A stretch of DNA of 42,969 nt. It comes from Pseudomonas sp. TNT3 (GTDB taxonomy: Bacteria; Pseudomonadota; Gammaproteobacteria; Pseudomonadales; Pseudomonadaceae). The notes below the pieces were generated by a model. That model worked only from the letters and a program-made list of their open reading frames with translations. It was not told the DNA's origin and did no database searches. The stretch spans positions 1-42,969 of the forward strand of contig NZ_WFGV02000050.1 of assembly GCF_010095445.2 (NCBI RefSeq), read 5' to 3'. The position numbers and the translations under genes were made by a program. Below, piece by piece: positions 24,021-32,299 of the stretch; position 1 is the first letter of the stretch; every line of letters begins with the position of its first letter.

Positions 24021-24242
24021 ATGCCGATGTACGACTATCAATGTGCTTCCTGTGGTCATCAGTTGGAAGCCATTCAAAAGATCAGCGCAGCACCGCTGGT
24101 CGACTGCCCTGCCTGCCAGGCGCCAGAGCTTAAAAAGATGCTGTCCATGCCAGGCTTCCGCCTTAGCGGTACCGGCTGGTACGAAACCGATTTCAAGACC
24201 GGTTCCAAGAAGAATCTGGCTGGCGGCGACAAAGCTGACTAA
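24021..24242 (+). CDS. FmdB-type zinc ribbon protein
   Basis: 73 residues. Two CxxC knuckles (CASCG about 8-12 and CPACQ about 30-34) form a putative zinc ribbon opening with MPMYDYQCASCGHQLE, the FmdB signature. The end, FRLSGTGWYETDFKTGSKKNLAG, is also conserved. Function uncertain; it is usually placed directly before aspS, as here. Start could be ATG 24021 or 24027. Confidence 0.92.
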   Translation: MPMYDYQCASCGHQLEAIQKISAAPLVDCPACQAPELKKMLSMPGFRLSGTGWYETDFKTGSKKNLAGGDKAD

Positions 24243-24351
24243 GGTCTGGAACCTGAGTTGAACGACACGAGCGAGTTCTTGCACCATCAGCAGACTGATG
24301 CGCGCGGGGCCTCCAACCGAATTTCGAATTACGAGAAGTGAAACCACTACC

Positions 24352-26127
24352 ATGATGCGCAGCCATTATTGCGGCCAACTGAACGAAAGCCTGGAAGGCC
24401 AGGAAATTACCCTTTGCGGATGGGTTCACCGTCGCCGTGACCACGGTGGGGTGATTTTCCTCGATATCCGTGATCGTGACGGTCTGGCCCAGGTGGTTTT
24501 CGACCCGGATCGCGCAGAAACCTTCGCCGCCGCCGATCGCGTGCGCAGCGAGTACGTGGTCAAGGTCACTGGTAAGGTGCGTCTGCGTCCGGCCGGTGCC
24601 GGCAACGCCAACATGGCTTCGGGCATGATCGAAGTGCTGGGCTACGAACTCGAAGTCCTGAACGAAGCGGAAACCCCGCCGTTCCCGCTCAACGAGTTCT
24701 CGGATGTCGGCGAAGAGACTCGTCTGCGCTATCGCTTCATCGACCTGCGTCGTCCGGAAATGCTCGAGAAGCTGCGTCTGCGTTCGCGCATGACCACCAG
24801 CATCCGTCGCTACCTCGACGAGAACGGCTTCCTCGACGTCGAAACGCCGATCCTGACCCGTGCCACGCCAGAAGGCGCCCGTGACTACCTGGTGCCGAGC
24901 CGTACCCACGCGGGTTCGTTCTTCGCATTGCCGCAGTCGCCGCAACTGTTCAAGCAACTGTTGATGGTGGCCGGCTTCGACCGTTACTACCAGATCGCCA
25001 AGTGCTTCCGCGACGAAGACCTGCGTGCCGATCGTCAGCCTGAGTTCACTCAGATCGACATCGAAACCAGCTTCCTCGATGAAAAAGACATCATGGGCCT
25101 TACCGAAGGCATGATCCGCAACCTGTTCAAGGAAGTGCTGGATCTGGACTTCGGCGACTTCCCGCACATGACCTGGGACGAGGCCATGCGCCGTTACGGT
25201 TCCGACAAGCCAGACCTGCGTAACCCGCTGGAACTGGTTGACGTTGCCGACCAGCTTAAAGAAGTCGACTTCAAGGTCTTCAGCGGACCGGCCAACGATC
25301 CGAAAAGCCGTATCGCCGCTCTTCGCGTTCCAGGCGGCGCAAGCATGCCGCGCAGCAAGATCGACGACTACACCAAGTTCGTTGGCATCTACGGTGCCAA
25401 AGGCCTGGCCTACATCAAGGTCAACGAGCGCGCGAAGGGTGTCGAGGGTCTGCAATCGCCTATCGTCAAGAACATCCCTGAAGCCAACCTCAATGTGATC
25501 CTTGATCGCGTTGGCGCGGTAGATGGCGACATCGTGTTCTTCGGTGCCGACAAGGCCAAGATTGTCAGCGAGGCCCTGGGCGCACTGCGGATCAAGGTCG
25601 GTAACGATCTGAACCTGCTGACCTGCGAGTGGGCGCCGATGTGGGTTGTCGACTTCCCGATGTTCGAAGAGAACGACGACGGCAGCTTCACCGCCTTGCA
25701 CCACCCATTCACCGCGCCGAAGTGCACGCCGGAAGAACTGGAAGCCAACCCGGCGACCGCTCTGTCCCGTGCCTACGATATGGTATTGAACGGTACCGAG
25801 CTGGGTGGCGGTTCGATCCGTATCCATCGCAAGGAAATGCAACAGTCGGTATTCCGTCTGCTGGGTATCAGCGAAGCGGAGCAGGAAGAGAAGTTCGGCT
25901 TCCTCCTCGATGCTTTGAAATACGGCGCGCCACCCCACGGTGGTCTGGCTTTCGGTCTGGACCGTCTGGTCATGCTGATGACCGGCGCCCAGTCGATCCG
26001 TGAAGTCATTGCCTTCCCGAAAACCCAGAGCGCGGCTTGCGTCATGACTCAGGCTCCGGGTGTGGTAGATGCCAAGGCATTGCGCGAACTGCACATTCGT
26101 CTGCGCGAAACGCCTAAAGCAGAGTAA
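24352..26127 (+). CDS. aspS: Aspartyl-tRNA synthetase
   Basis: 591 residues, bacterial type. N-terminal OB fold reads the anticodon (CGWVHRRRDHGGVIFLDIRD), then class II core motif 2 (YQIAKCFRDEDLRADRQPEFTQID), the inserted GAD domain (about 290-420) and motif 3 (GLAFGLDRLVMLM). His31 is the residue reported as a determinant of relaxed tRNA specificity in the P. aeruginosa enzyme; a non-discriminating enzyme charging both tRNA-Asp and tRNA-Asn is therefore likely (inference). Start at 24352 (MMRSHYCG) as in the family. A terminator follows. Confidence 0.98.
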   Translation: MMRSHYCGQLNESLEGQEITLCGWVHRRRDHGGVIFLDIRDRDGLAQVVFDPDRAETFAAADRVRSEYVVKVTGKVRLRPAGAGNANMASGMIEVLGYELEVLNEAETPPFPLNEFSDVGEETRLRYRFIDLRRPEMLEKLRLRSRMTTSIRRYLDENGFLDVETPILTRATPEGARDYLVPSRTHAGSFFALPQSPQLFKQLLMVAGFDRYYQIAKCFRDEDLRADRQPEFTQIDIETSFLDEKDIMGLTEGMIRNLFKEVLDLDFGDFPHMTWDEAMRRYGSDKPDLRNPLELVDVADQLKEVDFKVFSGPANDPKSRIAALRVPGGASMPRSKIDDYTKFVGIYGAKGLAYIKVNERAKGVEGLQSPIVKNIPEANLNVILDRVGAVDGDIVFFGADKAKIVSEALGALRIKVGNDLNLLTCEWAPMWVVDFPMFEENDDGSFTALHHPFTAPKCTPEELEANPATALSRAYDMVLNGTELGGGSIRIHRKEMQQSVFRLLGISEAEQEEKFGFLLDALKYGAPPHGGLAFGLDRLVMLMTGAQSIREVIAFPKTQSAACVMTQAPGVVDAKALRELHIRLRETPKAE

Positions 26128-26137
26128 CGCTGACCGT

Positions 26138-26166
26138 AAAGGCGCATCCTTCGGGGTGCGCCTTTT
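26138..26166 (+). terminator. Terminator of aspS
   Basis: AAAGGCGCA...TGCGCCTTT stem with a TTCG loop and CC/GG inner pairs, followed by TTTTCTTT. 10 nt after the aspS stop. Confidence 0.88.
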
Positions 26167-26243
26167 CTTTAGGTCGAGATTTTTTTTTGCTGGCCGACGA
26201 TTCGCGTGGCGGGCAATGTTTCAAAGAGAATTCGGAGCGAGTT

Positions 26244-26990
26244 ATGGCGGGTCATTCCAAGTGGGCGAACATCAAGCACCGCAAAGAACGTCAGGATGCC
26301 AAAAAGGGCAAGATTTTCACCAAGTGGATTCGTGAGCTGACCGTCGCAGCCCGTCAGGGTGGCGGTGATCCGGGTTCCAATCCGCGTCTGCGTCTGGCGT
26401 TGGACAAGGCGCTTGGTGCGAACATGAGCCGTGACATCATTGATCGCGCAGTGGCTCGTGGTGCGGGCGCTGCCGACACTGACGACATGGTCGAGTTGAC
26501 CTACGAAGGTTACGGTCCTGGCGGCGTGGCGGTAATGGTCGAGTGCATGACCGACAACCGTAATCGCACTGCTGCAGCCGTTCGACATGCCTTCAGCAAG
26601 TGCGGCGGCAATTTGGGAACTGACGGTTCGGTCGCTTATATGTTCGAACGCAAAGGACAGATCTCCTTCGCGCCGGGTGTCGACGAAGACGCGCTGATCG
26701 AAGCCGCCATGGAAGCGGATGCCGATGACGTGGTCACTCACGAAGACGGATCCATCGACGTGTTCACCTCGTTCGCCGGTTTCTATTCCGTGCGTAACGC
26801 GTTGGAGGCGGCCGGTTTCAAAGGTGATGATGCGGAAATCGTCATGCTGCCGACCACCAGTGCCGAGCTGGACCTGGAGGGCGCCGAGAAGGTCCTCAAG
26901 CTGATTGACATGCTTGAAGACCTGGATGACGTGCAGAATGTCTACTCCAATGCGGATATCCCGGAGTCGGTTGCCGCTCAACTCGGTTGA
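26244..26990 (+). CDS. yebC: YebC/PmpR-family transcriptional regulator
   Basis: 248 residues, exactly the family length. It opens MAGHSKWANIKHRKERQDAKKGKIFTKWIRELTVAARQGG, the diagnostic N-terminus, followed by the three-domain YebC body including LTYEGYGPGGVAVMVECMTDNRNRTA. In P. aeruginosa the orthologue PmpR represses the quinolone regulator gene pqsR; elsewhere YebC proteins aid translation of polyproline stretches. CGGAGCGAG ribosome-binding site. Followed by REP-type repeats and then ruvC. Confidence 0.97.
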   Translation: MAGHSKWANIKHRKERQDAKKGKIFTKWIRELTVAARQGGGDPGSNPRLRLALDKALGANMSRDIIDRAVARGAGAADTDDMVELTYEGYGPGGVAVMVECMTDNRNRTAAAVRHAFSKCGGNLGTDGSVAYMFERKGQISFAPGVDEDALIEAAMEADADDVVTHEDGSIDVFTSFAGFYSVRNALEAAGFKGDDAEIVMLPTTSAELDLEGAEKVLKLIDMLEDLDDVQNVYSNADIPESVAAQLG

Positions 26991-27000
26991 TGCATTTATT

Positions 27001-27103
27001 AAAGATCGCAGCCTTCACTTGGCCCCTGTAGGAGCTGGCGAAGCCTGCGATCTTTTGATTTTGGCTTTTTATTAAAGGATCGCAGCCTTCGGCAGGTCCT
27101 ACA
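27001..27103. repeat. Cluster of 'GATCGCAG' REP-like repeats
   Basis: Arm 1 AAAGATCGCAGCCTTC (27001-27016) faces arm 2 GAAGCCTGCGATCTTT (27040-27055) with one mismatch. A third unit in direct orientation to arm 1, AAAGGATCGCAGCCTTCGGC (27074 on), continues to CTACA at about 27103. This 'aagatcgcagcc' family is very frequent in fluorescent pseudomonads. It occupies the yebC-ruvC gap. Confidence 0.75.
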
Positions 27104-27144
27104 CGGTTATTCTCAAGCTACAGCGATCTCTTTCTGCAGGCGTT

Positions 27145-27669
27145 ATGACTTTAATACTTGGTATCGACCCCGGTTCGCGCATCACCGGTTATGGCGTGGT
27201 GCGCGATACCGGGCGTGGCTGTGTGTACGTAGCGTCGGGCTGCATTCGTACCGGTTCGGGGGAATTGCATGAGCGTCTGCAAATCGTTTATCGCGGCGTT
27301 CGTGAAGTCATTCAGACCTATGGCCCTGTAACAATGGGAATTGAAAAAGTCTTTATGGCGCGCAACGCCGATTCCGCGCTGAAACTTGGCCAGGCGCGCG
27401 GCGCCGCCATTGTGGCCGGCGCTGAGGAAAGCCTGGAAATCGCCGAATACACGGCGACTCAGGTCAAGCAGGCGGTAACAGGGACGGGGTCGGCGAATAA
27501 AGAGCAGGTGCAGATGATGGTCATGCATATGCTGAAATTGACCAGCAAGCCGCAAATTGACGCCTCTGATGCCTTGGCCATTGCGATTTGTCACGCTCAT
27601 ACCCGGTCCAGTCTGCTGCCGCATGGCCTGGGTGCCGCACGCAGTCGTGGCGGTCGCCTGCGTCTCTGA
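27145..27669 (+). CDS. ruvC: Holliday junction resolvase RuvC
   Basis: 174 residues. RNase H-like endonuclease that cuts Holliday junctions together with RuvAB. The catalytic acidic residues are visible: Asp8 in LGIDPGSRITGYGVV, Glu in MGIEKVFMARN, and the Asp pair in QIDASDALAIAICHAH. No SOS (LexA) box is seen upstream. A 115-nt gap precedes ruvA. Confidence 0.98.
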   Translation: MTLILGIDPGSRITGYGVVRDTGRGCVYVASGCIRTGSGELHERLQIVYRGVREVIQTYGPVTMGIEKVFMARNADSALKLGQARGAAIVAGAEESLEIAEYTATQVKQAVTGTGSANKEQVQMMVMHMLKLTSKPQIDASDALAIAICHAHTRSSLLPHGLGAARSRGGRLRL

Positions 27670-27784
27670 TAGCATCAGCAATCATTTTTAGGGAATGAGG
27701 GTTTCTGTGCCTGTGTTGCCGGTACGAAACCCTTGTTCTGTCAGTCGCCAGCAATGCTCTGGCCAACGCTCAAGGATCTGAAAC

Positions 27785-28402
27785 GTGATTGGACGCTTGC
27801 GCGGCACACTGGCTGAGAAACAGCCGCCGCACCTGATTCTGGATGTAAATGGTCTGGGATATGAGCTGGAAGTGCCTATGACCACGCTTTATCGCCTGCC
27901 GTCGGTCGGTGAACCGCTGACCTTGCACACCCATTTGGTCGTGCGCGAAGACGCGCAGTTACTCTATGGTTTCTATGGCAAGCGTGAGCGAGACTTTTTT
28001 CGCGAGTTGATCCGTCTCAATGGTGTGGGGCCGAAACTGGCCTTGGCATTGATGTCGAGTCTGGAAGTCGATGAGCTGGTGCGTTGCGTGCAATCCCAAG
28101 ACACTTCGGCACTGACCAAGGTGCCCGGCGTCGGGAAGAAAACCGCCGATCGTTTGCTGGTAGAGCTCAAGGACCGCTTCAAAGCATGGGAAACCGTGCC
28201 GGCGATGTTCGCTCTGGTACCCAATCAGCCAGGTGGTCCGGATGCACCGGCGCCGGTCGCGACGGCAGAAAATGATGCAGTCAGCGCGCTGATCTCCCTG
28301 GGTTACAAGCCGCAGGAAGCCAGCAAGGCGATTTCCGCGATCAAGGAGAAAGGCTTGAGCAGTGAAGACATGATTCGTCGTGCCCTGAAGGGAATGATCT
28401 AA
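27785..28402 (+). CDS. ruvA: Holliday junction DNA helicase subunit RuvA
   Basis: 205 residues starting with GTG (MIGRLRGTLAEKQPPHLILDVNGLGYELEV, OB fold). Two helix-hairpin-helix repeats (FFRELIRLNGVGPKLALALMS and LTKVPGVGKKTADRLLVELKD) bind junction DNA; the acidic pin and the C-terminal RuvB-binding domain III (AVSALISLGYKPQEASKAISAI) are present. Its TAA touches the ruvB GTG with no gap, so translation is coupled. Confidence 0.98.
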   Translation: MIGRLRGTLAEKQPPHLILDVNGLGYELEVPMTTLYRLPSVGEPLTLHTHLVVREDAQLLYGFYGKRERDFFRELIRLNGVGPKLALALMSSLEVDELVRCVQSQDTSALTKVPGVGKKTADRLLVELKDRFKAWETVPAMFALVPNQPGGPDAPAPVATAENDAVSALISLGYKPQEASKAISAIKEKGLSSEDMIRRALKGMI

Positions 28403-29464
28403 GTGATTGAAGCTGATCGTCTGATTACCGCCGCGCCGGGCCCTCGTGATCGCGAGGAAGTCCAGGACCGGGCAATTCGTCCTGTCAGCCTGGCCGAGTA
28501 CATCGGTCAACCGACGGTTCGCGAGCAAATGGAATTATTTATCCAGGCTGCTCGTGGGCGTAACGAATCCCTGGACCACACATTGATTTTTGGTCCGCCG
28601 GGGCTGGGTAAAACAACCTTGGCCAACATCATCGCTCAGGAAATGGGGGTGTCGATCAAAAGCACCTCCGGTCCGGTGCTGGAGCGTCCGGGTGATCTGG
28701 CGGCGTTATTGACCAATCTTGAACCTCATGACGTGCTGTTCATCGACGAAATCCATCGGCTGTCGCCGATCGTCGAGGAAGTACTGTACCCGGCCATGGA
28801 AGATTTCCAGCTGGACATCATGATCGGCGAGGGGCCCGCTGCGCGATCGATCAAGCTTGATCTGCCACCCTTCACCCTGGTGGGTGCGACGACTCGCGCC
28901 GGGATGCTGACCAACCCGTTGCGGGATCGTTTCGGTATCGTGCAGCGCCTTGAGTTCTACAGCACCGCGGACCTGGCAACGATTGTCAGTCGTTCAGCGA
29001 GCATTCTTGGCTTGCCGCTTGATCCGGAGGGCGCCTTTGAAATTGCCCGTCGGGCCCGGGGTACTCCACGAATCGCCAACCGCTTGTTGCGTCGGGTGCG
29101 GGACTTCGCTGAAGTGCGTGCCAAGGGCCATATCACCAAGCCGATCGCCGACCTCGCCTTGAACCTGCTGGATGTCGACGAGCGTGGTTTCGATCATCAG
29201 GATCGGCGTCTGTTGCTGACCATGATCGAAAAATTCGACGGTGGCCCGGTCGGGGTGGACAGCCTGGCAGCCGCGATCAGCGAAGAGCGCCACACCATTG
29301 AAGATGTGCTGGAGCCGTATCTGATTCAGCAAGGCTATATCATGCGGACACCCCGGGGGCGGGTGGTCACGCGGCATGCGTACCTGCATTTTGGTTTAAA
29401 CATCCCGTCACGAATGGGCGATATGCCTGTAGTAGACGAATCCCTGGATGCCGTAGACGATTAA
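28403..29464 (+). CDS. ruvB: Holliday junction branch-migration ATPase RuvB
   Basis: 353 residues, GTG start. AAA+ motor: Walker A GPPGLGKTT (Lys70-Thr71), Walker B FIDEIHRLSP, sensor 1 VGATTRAGML and arginine finger region RDRFGIVQRLEF; the C-terminal winged helix has TPRGRVVTRHAYLHFG. Works as hexamers on both sides of RuvA to push the junction. Confidence 0.98.
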   Translation: MIEADRLITAAPGPRDREEVQDRAIRPVSLAEYIGQPTVREQMELFIQAARGRNESLDHTLIFGPPGLGKTTLANIIAQEMGVSIKSTSGPVLERPGDLAALLTNLEPHDVLFIDEIHRLSPIVEEVLYPAMEDFQLDIMIGEGPAARSIKLDLPPFTLVGATTRAGMLTNPLRDRFGIVQRLEFYSTADLATIVSRSASILGLPLDPEGAFEIARRARGTPRIANRLLRRVRDFAEVRAKGHITKPIADLALNLLDVDERGFDHQDRRLLLTMIEKFDGGPVGVDSLAAAISEERHTIEDVLEPYLIQQGYIMRTPRGRVVTRHAYLHFGLNIPSRMGDMPVVDESLDAVDD

Positions 29465-29500
29465 TCACTTCTGCGGGCTGATCGATTCGAGGTTTGCGCT

Positions 29501-29510
29501 GTCCTAGGAC
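29501..29510. promoter_or_regulatory. Perfect palindrome upstream of ybgC
   Basis: GTCCTAGGAC is a perfect 10-bp palindrome 82 nt before the ybgC start, followed at 29514-29529 by the hairpin GCTTTC-GCGA-GAAAGC (no T run). It may mark the start of the tol operon or the end of the ruv mRNA. Confidence 0.3.
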
Positions 29511-29591
29511 CGTGCTTTCGCGAGAAAGCCGCAGAACAATGAAAAACAGTTGCCTGGCCGGATTGGCAACCTGAGGAGTAAGCACTAGAGT

Positions 29592-30059
29592 ATGCGCGCG
29601 CAAAACGGGCTTGAGCCTTTCGCACATCGTTGTCGCGTTTATTACGAGGACACCGATGCGGGCGGCATCGTGTATTACGTTAATTACCTCAAGTTTATGG
29701 AACGGGCTCGAACCGAGCGGCTCCGGGAGCTGGGCTTTGCCCAATCCCAGCTGGCAGGGGAGGACCTGTTATTCGTCGTGCATTCCAGCGAAGCGCGCTA
29801 CCACGCGCCGGCGCGACTGGACGACGAGCTTCTGGTAAGTGCTGAAGTAATCGAATTGAACCGGGTCAGCCTGCGTTTCAAGCAGCAGGTCAGGCGGACA
29901 ACGGATAATGCGCTGCTCTGTGAAGGGCAGTTTTTGGTGGCCTGTGTGCGCACTGACAGTTTGAAACCCCGGGCCATTCCCGAAGCTCTACGTGCGGCCT
30001 TTGCCGACGTGAGCGGCGCGGGTACACACTCAAAGCAGGAGATAAAGCGTGGAAGCTAA
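29592..30059 (+). CDS. ybgC: Tol-Pal-associated acyl-CoA thioesterase
   Basis: 155 residues, hot-dog fold. RVYYEDTDAGGIVYYVNYLKFMERARTERL (about 15-44) contains the catalytic Asp22 and is typical of the YbgC subfamily. It hydrolyses acyl-CoA/acyl-ACP thioesters and is linked to phospholipid metabolism. First gene of the tol-pal operon; the last 11 nt overlap the tolQ GTG start. The Shine-Dalgarno GAGGAG is 13 nt from the ATG, longer than usual. Confidence 0.95.
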   Translation: MRAQNGLEPFAHRCRVYYEDTDAGGIVYYVNYLKFMERARTERLRELGFAQSQLAGEDLLFVVHSSEARYHAPARLDDELLVSAEVIELNRVSLRFKQQVRRTTDNALLCEGQFLVACVRTDSLKPRAIPEALRAAFADVSGAGTHSKQEIKRGS

Positions 30060-30744
30060 CGTCGTCGACCATTCCTCCATGTGGAGCCTGGTCAGCAATG
30101 CCAGTATCGTGGTGCAACTGGTAATGCTGATCCTGGTAGCCGCATCGGTGACCTCATGGATCATGATCTTTCAGCGCAGCAACTTGCTGCGCGCGGGTCG
30201 ACGTGCCCTGGAGAGCTTTGAAGAGCGCTTCTGGTCGGGTATCGACCTGTCCAAACTCTACCGTCAGGCCGGCAGCAATCCTGACCCGGATTCGGGTGTG
30301 GAGCAGATCTTCCGTGCCGGTTTCAAGGAGTTCTCCCGTCTGCGTCAGCAGCCAGGCGTTGATCCTGAAGCGGTCATGGAAGGTGTGGCCCGTGCCATGC
30401 GCGTTGCCATTTCCCGCGAAGAAGAAAAGCTTGAACAAAGCCTGCCTTTCCTGGCGACCGTCGGTTCCGTCAGCCCGTACATCGGTCTGTTCGGTACGGT
30501 TTGGGGCATCATGAACTCTTTCCGTGGCCTGGCCACCGCGCAGCAGGCAACCCTGGCCACTGTGGCACCGGGTATTGCCGAGGCACTGATTGCTACCGCG
30601 ATCGGCCTGTTCGCCGCGATCCCTGCCGTTATCGCCTACAACCGTTTTGCTGCCCGCAGCGAAACGCTGATCAGCCGCTACTACACCTTCGCCGATGAAT
30701 TCCAGGCGATCCTGCACCGCAAAGTGCACACCAGCGAAGAATAA
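30049..30744 (+). CDS. tolQ: TolQ proton-channel subunit
   Basis: 231 residues with GTG start and CAGGAG ribosome-binding site. Three TM helices (about 20-40, 135-160, 172-195), with the TolQ/ExbB signature LPFLATVGSVSPYIGLFGTVWGIMNSF and LATVAPGIAEALIATAIGLFAAIPAV. It forms a proton-conducting pentamer around TolR that powers TolA during envelope constriction. Confidence 0.97.
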   Translation: MEANVVDHSSMWSLVSNASIVVQLVMLILVAASVTSWIMIFQRSNLLRAGRRALESFEERFWSGIDLSKLYRQAGSNPDPDSGVEQIFRAGFKEFSRLRQQPGVDPEAVMEGVARAMRVAISREEEKLEQSLPFLATVGSVSPYIGLFGTVWGIMNSFRGLATAQQATLATVAPGIAEALIATAIGLFAAIPAVIAYNRFAARSETLISRYYTFADEFQAILHRKVHTSEE

Positions 30745-30758
30745 GCAGGTAATTTCCA

Positions 30759-31220
30759 ATGGCTTTAATCGCTCGAGCTCGCAAAAAGCGCAAGCCGGTC
30801 GCCGAGATGAACGTAGTGCCTTACATCGACGTGATGCTGGTACTGCTGGTCATCTTCATGGTGACCGCGCCGATGCTCAATCAGGGCGTGAAAGTTGATC
30901 TGCCGAAGGTTTCCAGCGAAGCCTTGCCGCAGGACAACAACACCCAGGTCCTGACCATTTCGATCAAGGCTGACAAGACCTATTACTGGAACCTTGGCAG
31001 CGAAGTCGATACCCAGAAGCAGCAGGACAAGGCCATGACCTTGCCGCAGATGACTGACGCCGTGACCAAGATCATTCGGACCGGCACTGAAGGTGGCAAG
31101 CACACCCAGGTCTTCATTCGAGGCGACAAGACCGTCGATTACGGATCGGTCATGGGCGCCATGGGCGGTCTCCAGAAAGCCGGGGTCGGTAACGTTGGCT
31201 TGATTACCGAGGCGCCCTGA
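30759..31220 (+). CDS. tolR: TolR proton-channel subunit
   Basis: 153 residues. Single TM helix (about 23-42) with the protonatable Asp24 in VPYIDVMLVLLVIFMVTAP; the C-terminal periplasmic domain dimerises and binds peptidoglycan. Its stop shares a nucleotide with the tolA ATG. Length is a little over the E. coli 142. Confidence 0.96.
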   Translation: MALIARARKKRKPVAEMNVVPYIDVMLVLLVIFMVTAPMLNQGVKVDLPKVSSEALPQDNNTQVLTISIKADKTYYWNLGSEVDTQKQQDKAMTLPQMTDAVTKIIRTGTEGGKHTQVFIRGDKTVDYGSVMGAMGGLQKAGVGNVGLITEAP

Positions 31221-32299
31221 TGCAGCAACAGCGAGAGCCGACAGCCTCGGAAAGCTACTTCTGGCCTAGTGTCTGGGCGATTGGCTTGCACGTGCTGGTA
31301 TTCGGCATGTTGTTTGTCAGCTTCGCCATGACCCCGGAGTTGCCGCCGGCCAGGCCGATCGTCCAGGCGACCCTGTACCAGCTGAAATCGAAAAGTCAGG
31401 CAACCACCCAGACCAATCAGAAGATTGCGGGTGAGGCGAAGAAATCCGCTGCGCGCCAGACCGAAGTCGAACAGATGGAACAGAAAAAGATCGAACAGGA
31501 AGCGATCAAAGCCGCGGAACAAAAGAAGGAAGATACGGCTCAAAAAGCCGAAGAATCCAAGAAGGCCGACGAGACCAAGAAAGCGGAAGAGGCTAAAAAG
31601 GCTGATGAAGCCAAGAAAGCCGATGAAGCGAAGAAGACCGCCGAAGCCAAAAAGGCAGAAGAGAAACAATTGGCTGATATAGCCAAGAAGAAATCTGAAG
31701 AAGAAGCCAAGAAGGCTGCTGAAGAAGAGGCCAAGAAAGCGGCCGCTGAAGAAGCGAAGAAAAAGATCGTCGAAGACGCGAAGAAGAAAGCCGCGGAAGA
31801 CGCCAAGAAGAAATCTGAAGCTGAAGACGCGAAGAAGAAAGTCGCCGAAGACGCGAAGAAGAAAGCTGCTGCCGATGCTGCGAAGAAAAAGTCGCAGGAA
31901 GCAGCACGTAAATCCGCCGAAGAGAAAAAGGCCCAGGCCTTGGCAGATTTGCTTTCCGACACGCCTCAGCGTCAGCAGGCCTTGGCGGATGAGCAGGGCG
32001 ATGAAGTCGCCGGCAGCTTCGATGACTTGATTCGTGCTCGTGCAGCAGAAGGCTGGGCTCGTCCACCTTCGGCACGCAAGGGTATGACGGTCGTGCTTCA
32101 AATCGGCATGTTGCCGGATGGTACGGTGACTTCGGTCAGTGTCGGCAAGTCCAGCGGCGATGGTCCGTTTGACGCTTCGGCAGTGGCGGCAGTGAAAAAT
32201 ATTGGTCGTTTGACAGAAATGCAGGGAATGAAGCCGAGTGATTTTGCTCCGTATCGTTCATTCAAGATGACATTCACACCTGAGGATCTAGCCTTGTGA
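31220..32299 (+). CDS. tolA: TolA energy-transducing protein
   Basis: 359 residues. One N-terminal TM helix (about 17-38, WAIGLHVLVFGMLFVSFAM), then a long Lys/Ala/Glu helix (about 75-240, many KAEEAKKADEAK-type repeats) that spans the periplasm, and a globular C-terminal domain (about 255-359) that binds TolB/Pal and colicin or phage receptors. Codon-level repetition of GAAGCC/AAGAAA at 31540-31935 makes this stretch likely to vary in length between strains. It ends in GTGA overlap with tolB. Confidence 0.96.
   Translation: MQQQREPTASESYFWPSVWAIGLHVLVFGMLFVSFAMTPELPPARPIVQATLYQLKSKSQATTQTNQKIAGEAKKSAARQTEVEQMEQKKIEQEAIKAAEQKKEDTAQKAEESKKADETKKAEEAKKADEAKKADEAKKTAEAKKAEEKQLADIAKKKSEEEAKKAAEEEAKKAAAEEAKKKIVEDAKKKAAEDAKKKSEAEDAKKKVAEDAKKKAAADAAKKKSQEAARKSAEEKKAQALADLLSDTPQRQQALADEQGDEVAGSFDDLIRARAAEGWARPPSARKGMTVVLQIGMLPDGTVTSVSVGKSSGDGPFDASAVAAVKNIGRLTEMQGMKPSDFAPYRSFKMTFTPEDLAL

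Noticed and set aside
24193..26094. A 633-codon frame antisense to aspS
   Set aside because: Same codon-bias effect; no family features and no plausible start signal.
31540..31935. Repeated AAG/GAA-rich units that look like a tandem array or CRISPR
   Set aside because: They encode the Lys/Ala/Glu helix of TolA; there are no regular spacers.
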